Source: Purpureocillium takamizusanense (lineage: Eukaryota > Ascomycota > Sordariomycetes > Hypocreales > Ophiocordycipitaceae). Taken from it: DNA of 64,000 nt. Below, piece after piece: positions 9,801 through 21,541 of the stretch. The stretch lies in NCBI RefSeq assembly GCF_022605165.1, contig NC_063075.1, forward strand, positions 620,001-684,000, in the 5' to 3' direction. Positions within the stretch are counted from its first letter, which is position 1, and every line of letters starts with the position of its first letter. Below the pieces are notes generated by a model. The model searched no databases, was not told the origin of the DNA, and saw only the letters and a list, made by a program, of their open reading frames with translations. The translations under genes and the position numbers were made by a program.

Positions 9801-11843
9801 GGTTTCCGTTGTGTCTGTTGCCGTTGCCTCTGTCGTTGCCGCTGCCGTTATCGTCGTCGTTGTCGCAATCGTCGTCGTCGCAATCGTCGTCGTCGCAAAT
9901 GTCGTCGTCGCAAATGTCGTTGTTGTTGTTGTCGTCAGCGTCGGCGTCGTCGTGGCTGTATGATATGGCTGAGCTGAACCGCGACGCTCCCGGTTTTTCA
10001 CGAGGACATTCGGGGGTTATAAACGCGACGGCAAACGGCGACGGCGTGTAACTTGTACGTGATGGCGGCGTCACCACCCACTCACTGTATGTTGCGCTGG
10101 GCTACCTAACCACTCGTGCCATGGCCCGGTCCGTGATGCAGCGCGAGGCAAACCAGAACGATGCTTTCTGCCTGGCTGATGGAGTGGTTTAACCCCCTCG
10201 CCCCCGCCCATGACGGGGTTTGGAGGGGACGGACGGCAGTTCGCATCAGCTTGTCAGGGGGTGGAGGCAGTATCGCGATCCGTGGGGCTTGACCAGTGGT
10301 TATAGACCGTGGAACAGCATCCGCTTAGACTGACGATGGGTGGTTGACCACGGGGGGCGTCGACAGCACAGGGTCCTCCCGTCCCAGCACCGCGCGTACG
10401 TAATAACTCGCAGTCTGTTGCGTGGACGACTGGCGGGCGCAGCCGAGCATGCAGTTACATTATTGTATCTTCCACTACGGGCTAGCAAACCTCGAGTAAA
10501 GTAAATGGGCGGGCTTCTCAACCCAACTCGATAGGGGCATACATATATACATACATACATGTTTTTTGTTTTTGTTTTTTTGCCTGAGATATGCAACAAG
10601 TCCAATGTGCACGGTCTGGCCGGAGATAATGTCAGCGTCTGCTGAGGCCTCTGCCGGTCATCCGAGCTTTTACGGCATCTTCTTACTCACATGCTACAAG
10701 GACGGACACACGGCCCGGGGGCTTTGACCTTTGCACGGCCGGACGCTCCCGCCTCTATCACCCTCGCCTTTTGCTCATTCCTCAAATCCGCAACGCAGAG
10801 ACGATGCCAAACCTTCTTTCATGGGTGGTGCGTGTGTACGTCGTGCTTAACGCGCAGGGATCGGAGCAGGGGCTTGTTTTGGGAAGTTTCCCCCACCAGA
10901 CCTCGTCTGAAGATGGGAAAGGGGAAAAACGTGCGGTAGTTGTCGGGAGAAGATGGCGTGGCTTCTTCTCGCCCCGGCGACGATGACGGCGACGCAAAGG
11001 CACTTTCCTCGGCATCGTTTCCACCAGAATACGAGCCTGTTCTAGTAAATACTAAGGTCATGGGCGTGGAGGGGGTTCCGTTACATCATCTATAGCGCTA
11101 GAGAAGAGCGTCGTCGTGCTTGTCGTGAGGGCCCAACAACTCCCAAGAAGAACGTGCGATGCTACCGTGAGACTGACCGCCGCGTACGTACTGACGTAGT
11201 TACTTGGTAGAGTTACACTCTCAAGTGCCGGCACAAACGTCATGGGGCTCTCCTATGCCGTGCCGCCGCCGCCGCCGCCGCCGCCTCCAGTCTACATGCC
11301 GCGATGTGGTGCGGTGCTCGAAAATGCGAAATCTCGCAAGGAGGAGCACGGAGATGATCATGCCTGCCGCCGACGGAGTCCCTTCGTTATCAGATCCGGG
11401 GGGGGGGGGATGGATTGTCATGATGGGCATTGACGGGAGGGGAGGGGCCTGAAGAGCTGAAGCCCCCGGCGCGCGCGGGGCGACGATCCCTCCCGCCTGA
11501 GTGGCTGCGGCTTCGTATTCTAAGTTGGTTTGTTGGCGAAGCATGCCAAGACGGCCGGCAGTTTGCAATACAAGGCCGTATCAACTGGGGATTGGGTGCC
11601 ATCATCATCATCGTCATCATCGTCACCGGGGCGTAACGCTCGGGTCATCATCCGTTCTTGGGAACACGAAATTGATTAGTAGTCCCGGGGGAAAGGGGTG
11701 TTGCAGCCGCAGGTCAAGGACTGATAAGCGTATGTTCCAAGTCATTATTTAGAAGGGACCATCCGCCTGCTGTCGATCGTCGCGGACGTTGGACACACAC
11801 ACACACACATACATACCTGGATGTTCCAACACCGACGTCAAAC
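9801..11843. other. intergenic region upstream of two divergent secreted-protein genes
   Basis: No gene is supported. The stretch holds a 15-bp minisatellite at 9866-9925, a (CCG)n tract near 11266-11286, an ATC/ATG run near 11600-11627 and a short CA run at 11794-11808 just before the next start codon. It should hold the promoters of the minus-strand gene ending at 9800 and the plus-strand gene starting at 11844. Confidence 0.5.
9866..9925. repeat. 15-bp minisatellite, four units
   Basis: Four 15-bp units beginning CAATCGTCGTCGTCG, the last two diverged to CAAATGTCG forms. It lies 66-125 bp upstream of the start codon of the minus-strand secreted-protein gene. Confidence 0.85.
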
Positions 11844-12503
11844 ATGAAGCTCCAGCTCTCCGCCGCCCTTCTCAGCCTCGCCATCGCCTCCGCGTCCGCC
11901 GCGGACGTGCAGACGGCGCACCTCAAGTTCCGCGCCTCCTCCTCGTCCGAGACGTACGACCTCGTCGTCAAAGCCAACGGCCACCCCGTCGACACCGGTA
12001 CGCGCCCATCCGGCCCCCCTTCTCCCTCACTGACTCTTCTCCCGTCCTTTTTTTTTCCCCTTTGCCATTACACGTGTTATATATATACGTGCAGTCGTCT
12101 CTAAAGACACGCGGGCATGTAACTAGGCCACGCCGACCTCGCGGTGCGCCTCGTCGACGCGCCCGACTACCTCGCCTACTCGCTCTGCCGCTTCGCCACG
12201 CCGCGACCCGTCAAGCTGTCCACGACCATTGCCGACGACAACGTCACGCAGCAGGTGGTGCTCGACCCGCCGCAGCCCGTGCTGAGCGTGAGCTGCGAGG
12301 GCATGTGCGTCGGCACGTACGGTGAGTGCACTGACTAACTAACCAGCCCTTTTTTTTCTCTTTTCTCGAAATGAGGAATGATGGATGGGAGGGCTGACTT
12401 GACAGGCGCGTGCTACGACACCAACGGCCAGTTCGTCGGGCCGTGCTGCAACGGGTTCTGCGCCGCGACCCGCTGCCGTCCGTGGAACATTGGCCAGCAG
12501 TGA
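11844..12503 (+). CDS. secreted protein with a knottin-like cysteine-rich C-terminus
   Basis: Exons 11844-11997, 12127-12321 and 12406-12503 give 148 residues. The first 19 (MKLQLSAALLSLAIASASA) form a clear signal peptide. The middle (about residues 20-105) has alternating polar and hydrophobic residues and one Cys. The last 45 residues pack seven cysteines as C-x3-C-x6-C-x10-CC-x3-C-x4-C, ending CAATRCRPWNIGQQ. The CC pair and spacing resemble inhibitor cystine knot folds, but that is a pattern match only. Both introns are short with good GT-AG sites (GGTACGC...CTAG and GGTGAGT...ACAG). The C-terminal knot is encoded mainly by its own exon. An extracellular role is likely. Function is unknown, and no homologue is recalled with confidence. 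Confidence 0.75.
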
Positions 12504-12951
12504 TCCTGCCAAGGTAGTTAGTTAGCTGGATGGCCGTTGCCCCTCCGGGGGGGAAGGGGGGTCGAGTTGGTTCGCGGGAGATGCCGTGGTGTACTTTGTT
12601 ATAATCCTGTTTTGTCCGCTCGATAGGTGATGATGGTATGAGTACTGTATACTGTACATGTTGGATTGAGCTTTCTGTCTGGTCCTATCTATCCCGTCCA
12701 AAAATATTGTAACCTATTGTAACCCGTTTACATAGTACTCTTATACCCGTGCTGTGAAAGAGTCGAATAAGCCATTCTGCTCGTATCGTAGGTGCCACCG
12801 CTTTGTAACGACAATGCGCCCAACACCACGCAAAAATAAAAAAGACCATAGTATATCATGTTGTCATCGTCATCGTCACCATCATCATCATCAAGTTCTT
12901 TCCTCAACACAACCAAAGAGAACAAAATAGCACGTCCGACCAAATCCATTA
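12504..12951. other. short convergent intergenic region
   Basis: No gene is seen. It carries the 3' ends of the secreted protein and of the minus-strand Arg-rich gene. An AAATAAAA-like stretch lies near 12833-12840, and an ATCATC run near 12880 is just beyond the stop of the minus-strand gene. Confidence 0.5.
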
Positions 12952-14193
12952 GTCCCTCCTCCGGCTACTCCGCCCACTCGAGCGGTGCTTGTCCCCGCCG
13001 CCGCTTGATGAATGGTGCTTGCCGCTGCCGCTGCCGCCCCCTCCGGCGGACCGCCTCTCGGCCTCGCTCATGACGGCCTCGACGCCGGAGCGCATCACGC
13101 CCTGCCGCGCGCTATTGGGGTGCTTCTGGCCCATGAAGCCGTCCACGAGCGCCGCGCCCAGCGCCGCCGTCGCCACCTTGGCGCCCTTGGCCCCCAGCCA
13201 CGGGCTCGGGTCGTTGCGGCTCTTCATGGCGGCCTGCGCCCCGGCCGTAAAGGCCGTCCGCGCGCCCGCCTGCACCAGCGGGTTGGCCCACAGCGCGGCG
13301 CCCTTCTTCATGAAAGACGCGGGCATCGAGCTGCGCCGCACGGGCTTCGCACCCGAGGCCGCCGCCGCGCCGGCACCCGCGCCTGCCCCGGCCGCGGTGG
13401 CCGTGGGGGCGCGTCCGCGAGTGGTCACCGGGGGTGGCGAGGTAGCGGCGGTGCCTCGGGCGGCGGAAGGCCTACCTTGGGAGCGTGGACGGCCTCGCGG
13501 ATCGTGGTGGTCGGGGCTGTATCCGCGGGGCGGGTGTGCGTCGCGGCCGCGCGGCCTCGGCTCGGGAGACACGGGGCGGCGTCTCGGGCGCGGCGGCTCG
13601 GGACTTGTGTATCGGCCCCCCGCGGCGGCAGCCCCCGCCGCGGCGGCAGCGCCGACTCCAGCTCCGTACATGGCGGGCGGGGGTCCGTCTCTGGCCCCGC
13701 GATGCCGCGAGTCCATGTACGGCGGCGGGGACTCTCTCCCGCGCCGGCCTCGCGGCGGGCTCACGGCGGCATCCCTGCGACGCCTCGACGAGTGATGCTT
13801 GTCCGCACGAGGGTCGGGCCCCAAGGGAGCGGCGTCGCGGTCGAACGGCGGCGGTGCAGGGTGCTCCCGGCGCGACTCTCGCCTGGGCCGCTCAGGCTCC
13901 GAGGCGTAGTATGGAGGCGGGCTGCGCGGACGTCTGCCGCCACTGCCGCCCGCGGGCTTCTTGAACTCGAAAGGGTCGGGGGACCGGTGGCGGCGACTGC
14001 GCCGGGGCGGCGGGCCGTAGGGGTCGTCGGGGCCCAGGTCGGGGACGGGCCGGCCGCGGCGCTCCGACTTGTGGCGCCGGGGCGGGGGGCCGGCGCCGAT
14101 GCCGTCGCGGGTGGGCGAGGGATGGTAATAGTAGTCGTCGTCGAGGCGGGAGTTGCGGTCGCGCCGGCGCAGGGGAGGTGGCGGTTGCGCCAT
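12949..14193 (-). CDS. arginine-rich low-complexity protein with a conserved C-terminal Gly/Ala segment
   Basis: A single-exon protein of about 414 residues, not recognised as a named family. The start is taken at 14193 (ATGGCGCAACCG), four codons inside the longest frame. Residues 1-270 are rich in Arg, Pro, Ser and acidic residues, with repeated RRR, SPPP and PRGR words, and are probably disordered. Residues of about 290-385 are more ordered: WANPLVQAGARTAFTAGA, then SPWLGAKGAKVATAALGAAL and DGFMGQKHPNSARQG, with glycine-zipper-like spacing. A segment of this type recurs at the end of many Arg/Ser-rich fungal proteins of unknown function. The last 35 residues are Gly/Ser/His/Arg rich. Base composition is very GC-rich, so the opposite strand is open too, but the ordered segment supports this strand. 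Role unknown; nuclear or membrane-associated location is speculative. Confidence 0.65.
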   Translation of the reverse strand: MAQPPPPLRRRDRNSRLDDDYYYHPSPTRDGIGAGPPPRRHKSERRGRPVPDLGPDDPYGPPPRRSRRHRSPDPFEFKKPAGGSGGRRPRSPPPYYASEPERPRRESRREHPAPPPFDRDAAPLGPDPRADKHHSSRRRRDAAVSPPRGRRGRESPPPYMDSRHRGARDGPPPAMYGAGVGAAAAAGAAAAGGRYTSPEPPRPRRRPVSPEPRPRGRDAHPPRGYSPDHHDPRGRPRSQGRPSAARGTAATSPPPVTTRGRAPTATAAGAGAGAGAAAASGAKPVRRSSMPASFMKKGAALWANPLVQAGARTAFTAGAQAAMKSRNDPSPWLGAKGAKVATAALGAALVDGFMGQKHPNSARQGVMRSGVEAVMSEAERRSAGGGGSGSGKHHSSSGGGDKHRSSGRSSRRRD

Positions 14194-16164
14194 GAGCGGT
14201 AGCAACAGCAGCGCGCGCGGATAGGATGAATGACAGATATATCTGACAATAGGACGCTGTGGTGTCTTTTTTTTTTCTTTTTGTGGTGGTGGTGGTGGAA
14301 GGCAGGCAGGCAGGCAGCAGTGCGTGTAGAGCAGGAAGGCTCACGGGGAAGAAGCTGCTGGAGGAGGGGGAGGGATGCTTTTGGGGATACGTAAGAATGA
14401 AAGCGGCAAAACCGAGCCAAGGCAACGGGAAGCGGCCAGGATCGACGAGCCGGGGGTGCCAAGGCCAACAGATATATGTGTCAGGCAGGGGCAATAAAAC
14501 GCCCAAAAAAAATCAGGCCGTCGGTCGGGGTGGACGGGAGCGGCATGAGCCGGGATGGGATGGGGATAGGTATGGGTATCGGATGGCGGCGATGCTGCTG
14601 CTGTTGCGTCGCTGCGGCTGCTGCTGCTGCAGGGTCCATCCATCACCCACCCCCTCCATGCATCCGTCCAGCCCACCTGACGTCACCGGGGCCAATGGCG
14701 GCGGCAGCGTCTGACGTGCAACTCGTCTCGCAGACGCGAGGGAGGGAGGGAGGGAGAGGGAGGGCCTCGGACCAAGACAGACACACTGGAAAAGTCACTT
14801 GACGTCAAGGCGCGTTAGCACCTCGTCGTCGTCATATGCGTCTTGTTGGCATCTGGCGGTCTGCGAGACATCGTCACCGCGCAGGAGATGCTCTATCCTG
14901 TACCTGTCGTTTTCTGGAGGGGGGTCCCTCACTCTGCTCCCCCCGCGTTGCGCCGCCGCAATGGACAACGTGCGTGTGCGAAAACAAAAAAAATGATGAT
15001 CGATGGGAGGGAGGTACTAAGTTCGTATACTGTGCCAGGTCGCCGCCCACTGAGGCACAGCTGAGGTCGGGTGCCGAGAGCCCCCCTGACGGAGCGGGAA
15101 CTAACGGGCCACAACCGTCCCCTTGCCGGTCAAGGTTCCGGGCATCTGGGCGCCAGGTGGGCTGCCTCCTTACTAAGGTCCTGTCCCAGGCAGTTCAGTG
15201 CGGTGCCACTCACCGCGGTCACCTCGACGGGTCACCGGGTGCCTTGAAGCCGCTTCCGACAACTGCTGATCACAGGCAGCTGAAGCCACTCCGCCATCCA
15301 TCCCATCCGACCCGGCCACAAACGCGCCCGCACACTGTTACCAGCAGCCCGGCGGAGCGGCGTGGTTTGCAGCGGCATCATCCCATCATCCACCCGGCCT
15401 ATGCACGTTCGGCATCGCCGTCCCCGGCAGGGGCAGCTGCGGCTGACAGAGACTGACAGACAAACAGACAGATTCATCATTCTGTCCGATACACAGAGTC
15501 ACGGCAGGGATGCTGCGCCCTTCGATTTTCCCGATAACTGCCTGCCTGCCTGCGCGAGTCACCACCGTATCACGAAGACGATGATGACGACGACGCCCGC
15601 AGCCAGCCGCTGCGCACGCCCGCAGTCACGGCGCCCGCCCTCAAGCTCCAACTTTCTCTGTCCTCAGCGGCAGCTAGCTACTACAGTACGTAAATGCCGG
15701 TGGTCGCACACAGACAAAGTGTCGACGACGACGACGACAACGACGCAGGGAGCGGCCCGATGCACGCACGCACGCAACGGGCGGGCGGGCGGCACCATCA
15801 CGGCTGCCCGCAGCTGAAACTTGGAAGGAACGTGGCCTGCCTGGGGCTCGCCCGCGCAAGGGTTTACTTAGTACTGTATGTACTTCGTATGTACGCGCCA
15901 TGAGGCAGGCAGTCAGTCAGTCACACAATTTCTTTTTTTTTGTTTTTTTTTTTTTGGCGTATGACTCTCTCTTTGTTCCTTTTCTTGGCTCTGTCCGTGC
16001 CTGTGTGTCTGCCTACTTACAAGTCATTCCGTGAACCGTGGGCGGTTGTGAGTGTGGGCGTGCGTGCGTGCCACGGTCGGCGGGCTTCTCCTAGAGTGCG
16101 GACGTCGCGTGTGACCAACGAACCCCCCTCCCCTAACATCCATACGAAGTGCTTCTTCCTTCCT

Positions 16165-16222
16165 TGCTCCTCCTCCTCCCTGCTCCTCCTCCTCCCTGCT
16201 CCTCCTCCTCCCTGCTCCTCCT
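16165..16222. repeat. 16-bp CT-rich minisatellite
   Basis: Three full units and one partial unit of TGCTCCTCCTCCTCCC, beginning at 16165, 16181, 16197 and 16213. Confidence 0.9.
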
Positions 16223-17375
16223 GGGCCTGCCATGAAGCTTTCCCATCACTCCGAATGGGTGTTATGACTACTACTACTACTAGGTACTTGGTAATTGTCT
16301 GTCTGTGTGACCCGGGGCACCAAACACCACATCCATCCAGATCGGGTCGCACAACCAACCCCCCCGAAAGCCTCGTTATCCCAAAACGCTCATCAGCGTC
16401 TGTCCATGTCCCACCTGTGTGTGCCCAGATTCCGCCCGCCGCGCACACCTGCCTTGCTTCGAGTCGTTTCATACAAAACACTTTTGTACTTTGTTACCCA
16501 AAAAAGCCACTTGAGGATGGTGGGTGTGTGTGTGTATGTGTGTATCGCTGCAAATCTTATATGCAACAAGACGAGACACGTGCGGATCCAGGGGGAGTGA
16601 GTGCCGCGGGTGGTGTTAGTGGTGGTGGTGATGCTCTCGCAGCCGCCGCCGGTCATCAGGGCCGGTCGGACCGGCATCGTAGTCGCCCCGCGACATGCAT
16701 GTAACTTAAAAGTTTTGTCCCTTCGCTACCTGCCAGGCTGCGCTGCCTTTGCCTCACGTCTGACCGCGTCGCGTCCGGGCCGGGACAGTCTAGGCTACTG
16801 CTAGTCTGCCGTCCGTCCGTCCGTCTAACTCATTCCTCCATTACAGTTCACGAGGTATCAGTAGTACATCAAACGGGCACGGCGTGTCGTCTTGACACCC
16901 AGTTATTACCACCTGCTTCCATCCATCCATCCATCCATCCATTGATCTATACGTCCCGTGGCCGACTGCCTGACATGTGCGTGGCTTGCATCTTCCCTCC
17001 CAAGCAAGCCATCGCGAAGCCTCGTCGTTCAATAGTCGGCCTCCTCTTCTTCGGGCCAGTCGCAATCACAGCCCGTGACCATGGAACCCGCCGTGAACGC
17101 TATCGCACAGCATGGCGATTGCGTCGTATCGGCACGCATGCGCAATGAGGGGCAATCAGGGACTGGCGGGATGCTACGTACTAAGTTAACTATCGCCTTG
17201 GCCTGCACCAGCTTCCCAGAGCTATCATGCTTCGTTCGTAGTACGGACCTGCGCCTCCCCCAGCTTGTCCAGCCGCACCCTCCTCGCTCGCCATCGGACA
17301 CCGCCGGTCTCCTACGTGCCCATGCCATGTCTACATGTGTTGCTGCTGCTGCTGCTGCTGCTATCTCGCTAACAT

Positions 17376-17408
<33 letters not shown>
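17376..17408. repeat. (CA)n microsatellite
   Basis: Sixteen CA units, preceded by a (TGC)n tract at about 17339-17362. Confidence 0.95.
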
Positions 17409-17409
<1 letters not shown>

Positions 17410-19201
17410 ATCGCAACCGCAACCACACCGTCCAAGTCACCACCAAACGCACGGACAAGGCGGCCCCGGCTTCTTGGAAACGCGGGGTAAGTAAGTTACA
17501 GGGCCCATCAGATCGAGGCGAGGTTCCGGCACGACACCACCACCCCCATCCAAACATGCCAGCCAGCAATCATGGGCGTGTCGTCGTCCAACAGCCACAA
17601 CGACCTCGCTTTGTCCAAAAAAGCTTGTTTGGCAGCCCGAGTGTCGCCTGCCTGCCTGCCTACCTCGCTTGCACGTCGAATTGAGTTGCTGGCCCTCTCT
17701 CCGCCTGGCTGCCTCTCCCCTCGCATCGTGACGCAGCGCACAGCACAGCACAGCACAGCACACAGAGTGGTGCGCGCAAACATTGCATCAAAGGGAAATA
17801 ATCCAACAACGGAACGGTTCGACCTGCCACCTGCCTGCAATGGGTAGCCCACTCATCGCACACCCAAAATGCTCACGCACGCGTCCACCCCATTCACAAT
17901 CCAAGGCGCCGCCACTGGGCCGCCCGCAAGGGGCAAGCAAAGCGGAGGAAAGAAGCCCTCCCGTCAACGACAAATCGACGGCTGCTCGTTCGTTGGCGGA
18001 AACGTTATCGGCGCCGCCGGCCCCACCACCCGTAACGGCTTCGGGCCTCCTCACTCACCCACATCCATGCACATGGCAGCGCCGCCTAGGAAAATTTCGG
18101 CGCAGAGTTTTAACCACAAGCGGAGGCAAGGCCTTTGGAACCCCGGGAATAGAGCCCACATTGCGCGTGTGAGCCCACCTGGCCCAGAGATAACGGCGGC
18201 TTCGTCGTGCCGGTCGCCATGATAAGCACGCGCGCGCGCGGAAGCCCGTCGTCTTCGTCCGGGTGGTCGTGGTGGTCGTGGTGGTACTGCTGCTGCTCCT
18301 GCGGCTCCGGCTCGGTTCTGATCTGGGAGCAGCGAACCAACAAACGAGATGCGCATGCAATACAAGACGCACATATGTAGTATTGGCCCACTGGCGGGCT
18401 CGTCCACTCCATCGGGTGGTGAACCACGCGCCTGCCCGCACTGGCCGTTTGGCGCAGCTTCGTCACAGCACATGGTCAACGTTCGCGCTGCTGCTGATGC
18501 TACTCGTCGGCGGCCGGCCGGCAAGCCTGGGCCGGTTTGTAACCGTAATCTGGTGGTCGTCGTCGTACCGCAGTGGCATACGAAGTACGCAGGAGCAGCA
18601 AGATACCGACAAGACAAAGACTGGACTGGACTGGACTAGACAAGACCCTGGAGGGGCGGATCAAGCGCCAGTAGTCGGCCGTCGCACCACCCCTAGCCAG
18701 CGTATAATTTTGGCGATACCACACCCACCTCGTCGTGCCATCCATCTCTCCCACTGGCGCCTTCGCCACGCCTCGTCCCTCGTCTTGCAACCTACACAGT
18801 CCAGTCAATCGTGCGAGGCACAGCAGCTGTGTTGGTTGCTTGCTTCGTTGCTTGGCCTGCAGGTCCCTTGCCTTGCTCACATCGTCGCCCACCTCCGATC
18901 CTCCTCTTTGTCCTGCTGCCTCCTCGCGCCTCGCCATAAAGAGCTTTGGCAAGTCAGTCGCGCCGCTTCGACTCGCGTGCTCCCCGACCCGCTCTTCGAC
19001 TTTTTTTTCTTCTTCTTGCCTTTCCGCCTCGCCGACCGACCCTCGCGACTACTATACCATTGATCGCTCTCGGTCGTGGGTAAAGTACGCTTCGTCTCTC
19101 CGTTGCGTCCAGTATCGTCAACGTCGTTGCTTCCGACGTTGTGTCTTGTCGCCCGCGCCCCAAGCCACGGTCCCCGGACCCCGACCGCCCAAACAGCCAC
19201 A

Positions 19202-21173
19202 ATGGGCATCATCCATAAGATCAACGTCAAGGTCGCGGCCAGCCCGGTCGGGCGCTGGTTCCGCCTCGACGGCAGCGGTCATGTAAGCGCGTTCCGTTCG
19301 AGCAAACGGCCAACCGCGTCCAACCAGTGCGACTGACTTTTTGTACGCAGCCTCGCGAGCGCAAGGGCTCGTATTTCTTCACCGAGATCCGCGCCGGCCT
19401 CGCCACCTTCTTCGCCATGGCATACATCATAGCCGTCAATGCATCCATTGTCGCCGACTCGGGCGGTACCTGCGTCTGTCCCGGCACCGAGGCCGATCCC
19501 ATCTGCAACAAAGATCAGGAGTACCTACTCTGTCTCCAGGACATTAAGCGCGATGCCGTCACCGCCACTGCGTCCATCTCTGCCCTGGCCAGCTTCTGCA
19601 TGGGTCTGTTCGCCAATCTGTGGGTTCCCGAGACACGTCGCCGCCCAAGCTTGTGCGCCGCGCTAACCTGGTGTGCAACAGTCCTGTTGGCCTCGCGCCC
19701 GGAATGGGTATGTCGCATCATCGCTCGGTTGCGTCCCCAGTTCGTGCTGACTGTTTCGCTGCAAAGGCTTGAACGCCTACTTCACTTACACCGTCGGTAA
19801 GCTGCATGGTCCCTGACTGCAGAAGTGAACATGCCTGACGTGGTGCGGCAGTGGGCTTTCACGGTAGCGGCCTTGTCCCGTATCAGGTTGCCCTGACGGC
19901 CATCTTCGTTGAGGGCTGGATCTTCCTCGGCCTCGCCATCTTCGGCATGCGTCAATGGCTGGCTCGCGCCATTCCTCAGTCCATCAAGCTCGCCACCGGC
20001 GTAGGCATCGGTCTCTTCCTCACCGTCATCGGCTTGACGTACAGCGAGGGCATCGGCCTCATCGTTGGCTCCCAGGCCACCCCAACCGAGCTCGCCGGCT
20101 GCTCGCCCGAGAACCGGAACCCCGACGGAACCTGCCCCAGCTGGGACAAGATGCGACACCCCGCCATGTGGGTGGGTATCTTCTGCGGTGGCATCCTTAC
20201 CGTCCTCCTCACCATGTACCGCGTGAAGGGCGCAATCATCATCGGCATCATCCTCGTCAGCATCATCTCCTGGCCCCGCAACACCCCCGTGACCTACTTC
20301 CCCTACACCGACGTGGGCAATAGCTCGTTTGACTTTTTCAAGCAAGTCGTCAGCTTCCACAAGATTGAGAACATCCTCAACGTTCAGGAATGGAAGGTCT
20401 CCGAGTACGGCGGCCAGTTCGGCCTGGCTCTCATCACCTTCCTCTATGTCGACATTCTCGACTGCACGGGCACCCTGTACGGTATGGCTCGCTTCGCCGG
20501 CCTCATCGACCCCGTCACCCAGGACTTTGAGGGCTCCTCTGTTGCGTACATGGTCGATGCCATCAGCATCTCCATCGGCGCCATTCTCGGAGTGCCCCCC
20601 GTCACTGCTTTCGTCGAGTCCGGTGCTGGCATTTCCGAGGGTGGCAAGACTGGTTTGACCGCCGTCGTTTCCGGCATCTGCTTCTTCATCTCCATCTTCT
20701 TCGCACCCATTTTCGCCTCCATCCCGCCGTGGGCCACGGGCTGCGTGCTGATTTTGGTCGGCTCCATGATGGCCAGCGCTGTGACGGAGATCAACTGGAA
20801 GTACATGGGCGACGCCGTGCCGGCCTTCCTCGCCATCGCACTCATGCCCTTCACGTACTCCATTGCTGACGGCCTCATCGGCGGCATCTGCTCCTACATC
20901 CTCATCAACACCGTTGTCTGGCTCATCAAACGCGCCAGCGGCGGCCGTGTCGTGCCACCCAATATCGAGGACAAGGAGAACTGGACGTGGCGCATCCCCG
21001 GTGGCTTCTTCCCGCCTTGGCTGGTGCGCCTATTCCAGGGAAAGAAGGATTTTTGGCGCGAGGAGTATCCTCAAGTTTCCGACACTCCGGCGCATGAGCC
21101 CAAACTCAGCACTGATCCGGATGCTGCTTCGGAGACCGGTCGTGTCGCTGAGCCCGCAACAGTCAAGTCGTGA
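19202..21173 (+). CDS. AzgA-type purine (adenine/guanine/hypoxanthine) permease
   Basis: A 575-residue plasma-membrane transporter of the NCS2/AzgA family, which imports hypoxanthine, adenine and guanine with protons. Exons are 19202-19282, 19351-19619, 19682-19707, 19767-19796 and 19852-21173; the frame is kept throughout. Recognisable blocks are SYFFTEIRAGLATFFAMAYI at the first helix, the short-exon-encoded PVGLAPGMGLNAYFTYTVVG, VDILDCTGTLYGMAR, and GVPPVTAFVESGAGISEGGK followed by TGLTAVVSGICFF. The N-terminus MGIIHKINVKVAASPVGRWF matches the family start. The C-terminal tail after WRIPGGFFPPWL is cytosolic. Two of the exons are only 26 and 30 nt and encode the conserved PVGLAPGMG region, so naive gene callers may miss them. 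A second, unrelated nucleobase permease lies at 35349-37483. Confidence 0.93.
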
Positions 21174-21541
21174 GGCTCATGTCGCTTCGGCTTTCTATTC
21201 TTGTCTTGTTTTTCCCGGCGTGAACGGCATCCTGTGTCGGATGAAGGCCACAGCGTCAGTCCCGATGACAGATAGGAGCGGGGGAGGTGTAGTCGGCGCG
21301 AAGGATTGCATTCGTGCGCGGCGTTACGTTGGTAGTCAGCCTGTAATATTATAAATGATTATGATCTTTCTCCTCCACTTGCAAGGCGTTTGTCTGGCAC
21401 TGGATACGCGTGGCGATCGTCGCCCTAGAGTCAGCTCATACAGAATACACCAGTGCAGTACGCATCATGGTCAACGTTGGTTCATGTTCTCGTTCATAAT
21501 CGTAGCTCCGTAAAGCTGGTATCGTACATCATGACGCAAGC
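21174..21541. other. convergent 3' intergenic region
   Basis: Nothing coding is seen. It holds the 3' untranslated ends of the purine permease and of the minus-strand dioxygenase; ATTATAAATGATTATG near 21348-21363 is a possible poly(A) context. Confidence 0.5.

Larger units (their letters stand above)
14194..19201. other. 5-kb gene-poor region rich in simple repeats
   Basis: No gene can be supported on either strand. Open frames here have biased, repeat-driven composition and no recognisable motif. Contents include GGT, AGGC and GCT runs near 14280-14320 and 14590-14635, a 16-bp CT-rich minisatellite at 16165-16222, (TGC)n near 17339-17362, (CA)n at 17376-17408 and copies of the TACGAAGTA palindrome at 15881 and 18579. 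The last few hundred bases are pyrimidine-rich and lead into the AzgA-type gene, as in many fungal 5' leaders. Confidence 0.5.

Noticed and set aside
13012..14202. 396-codon open frame on the plus strand
   Set aside because: It lies opposite the Arg-rich protein and has only Arg/Ala/Gly composition bias. The minus-strand frame contains an ordered segment seen in other fungi.
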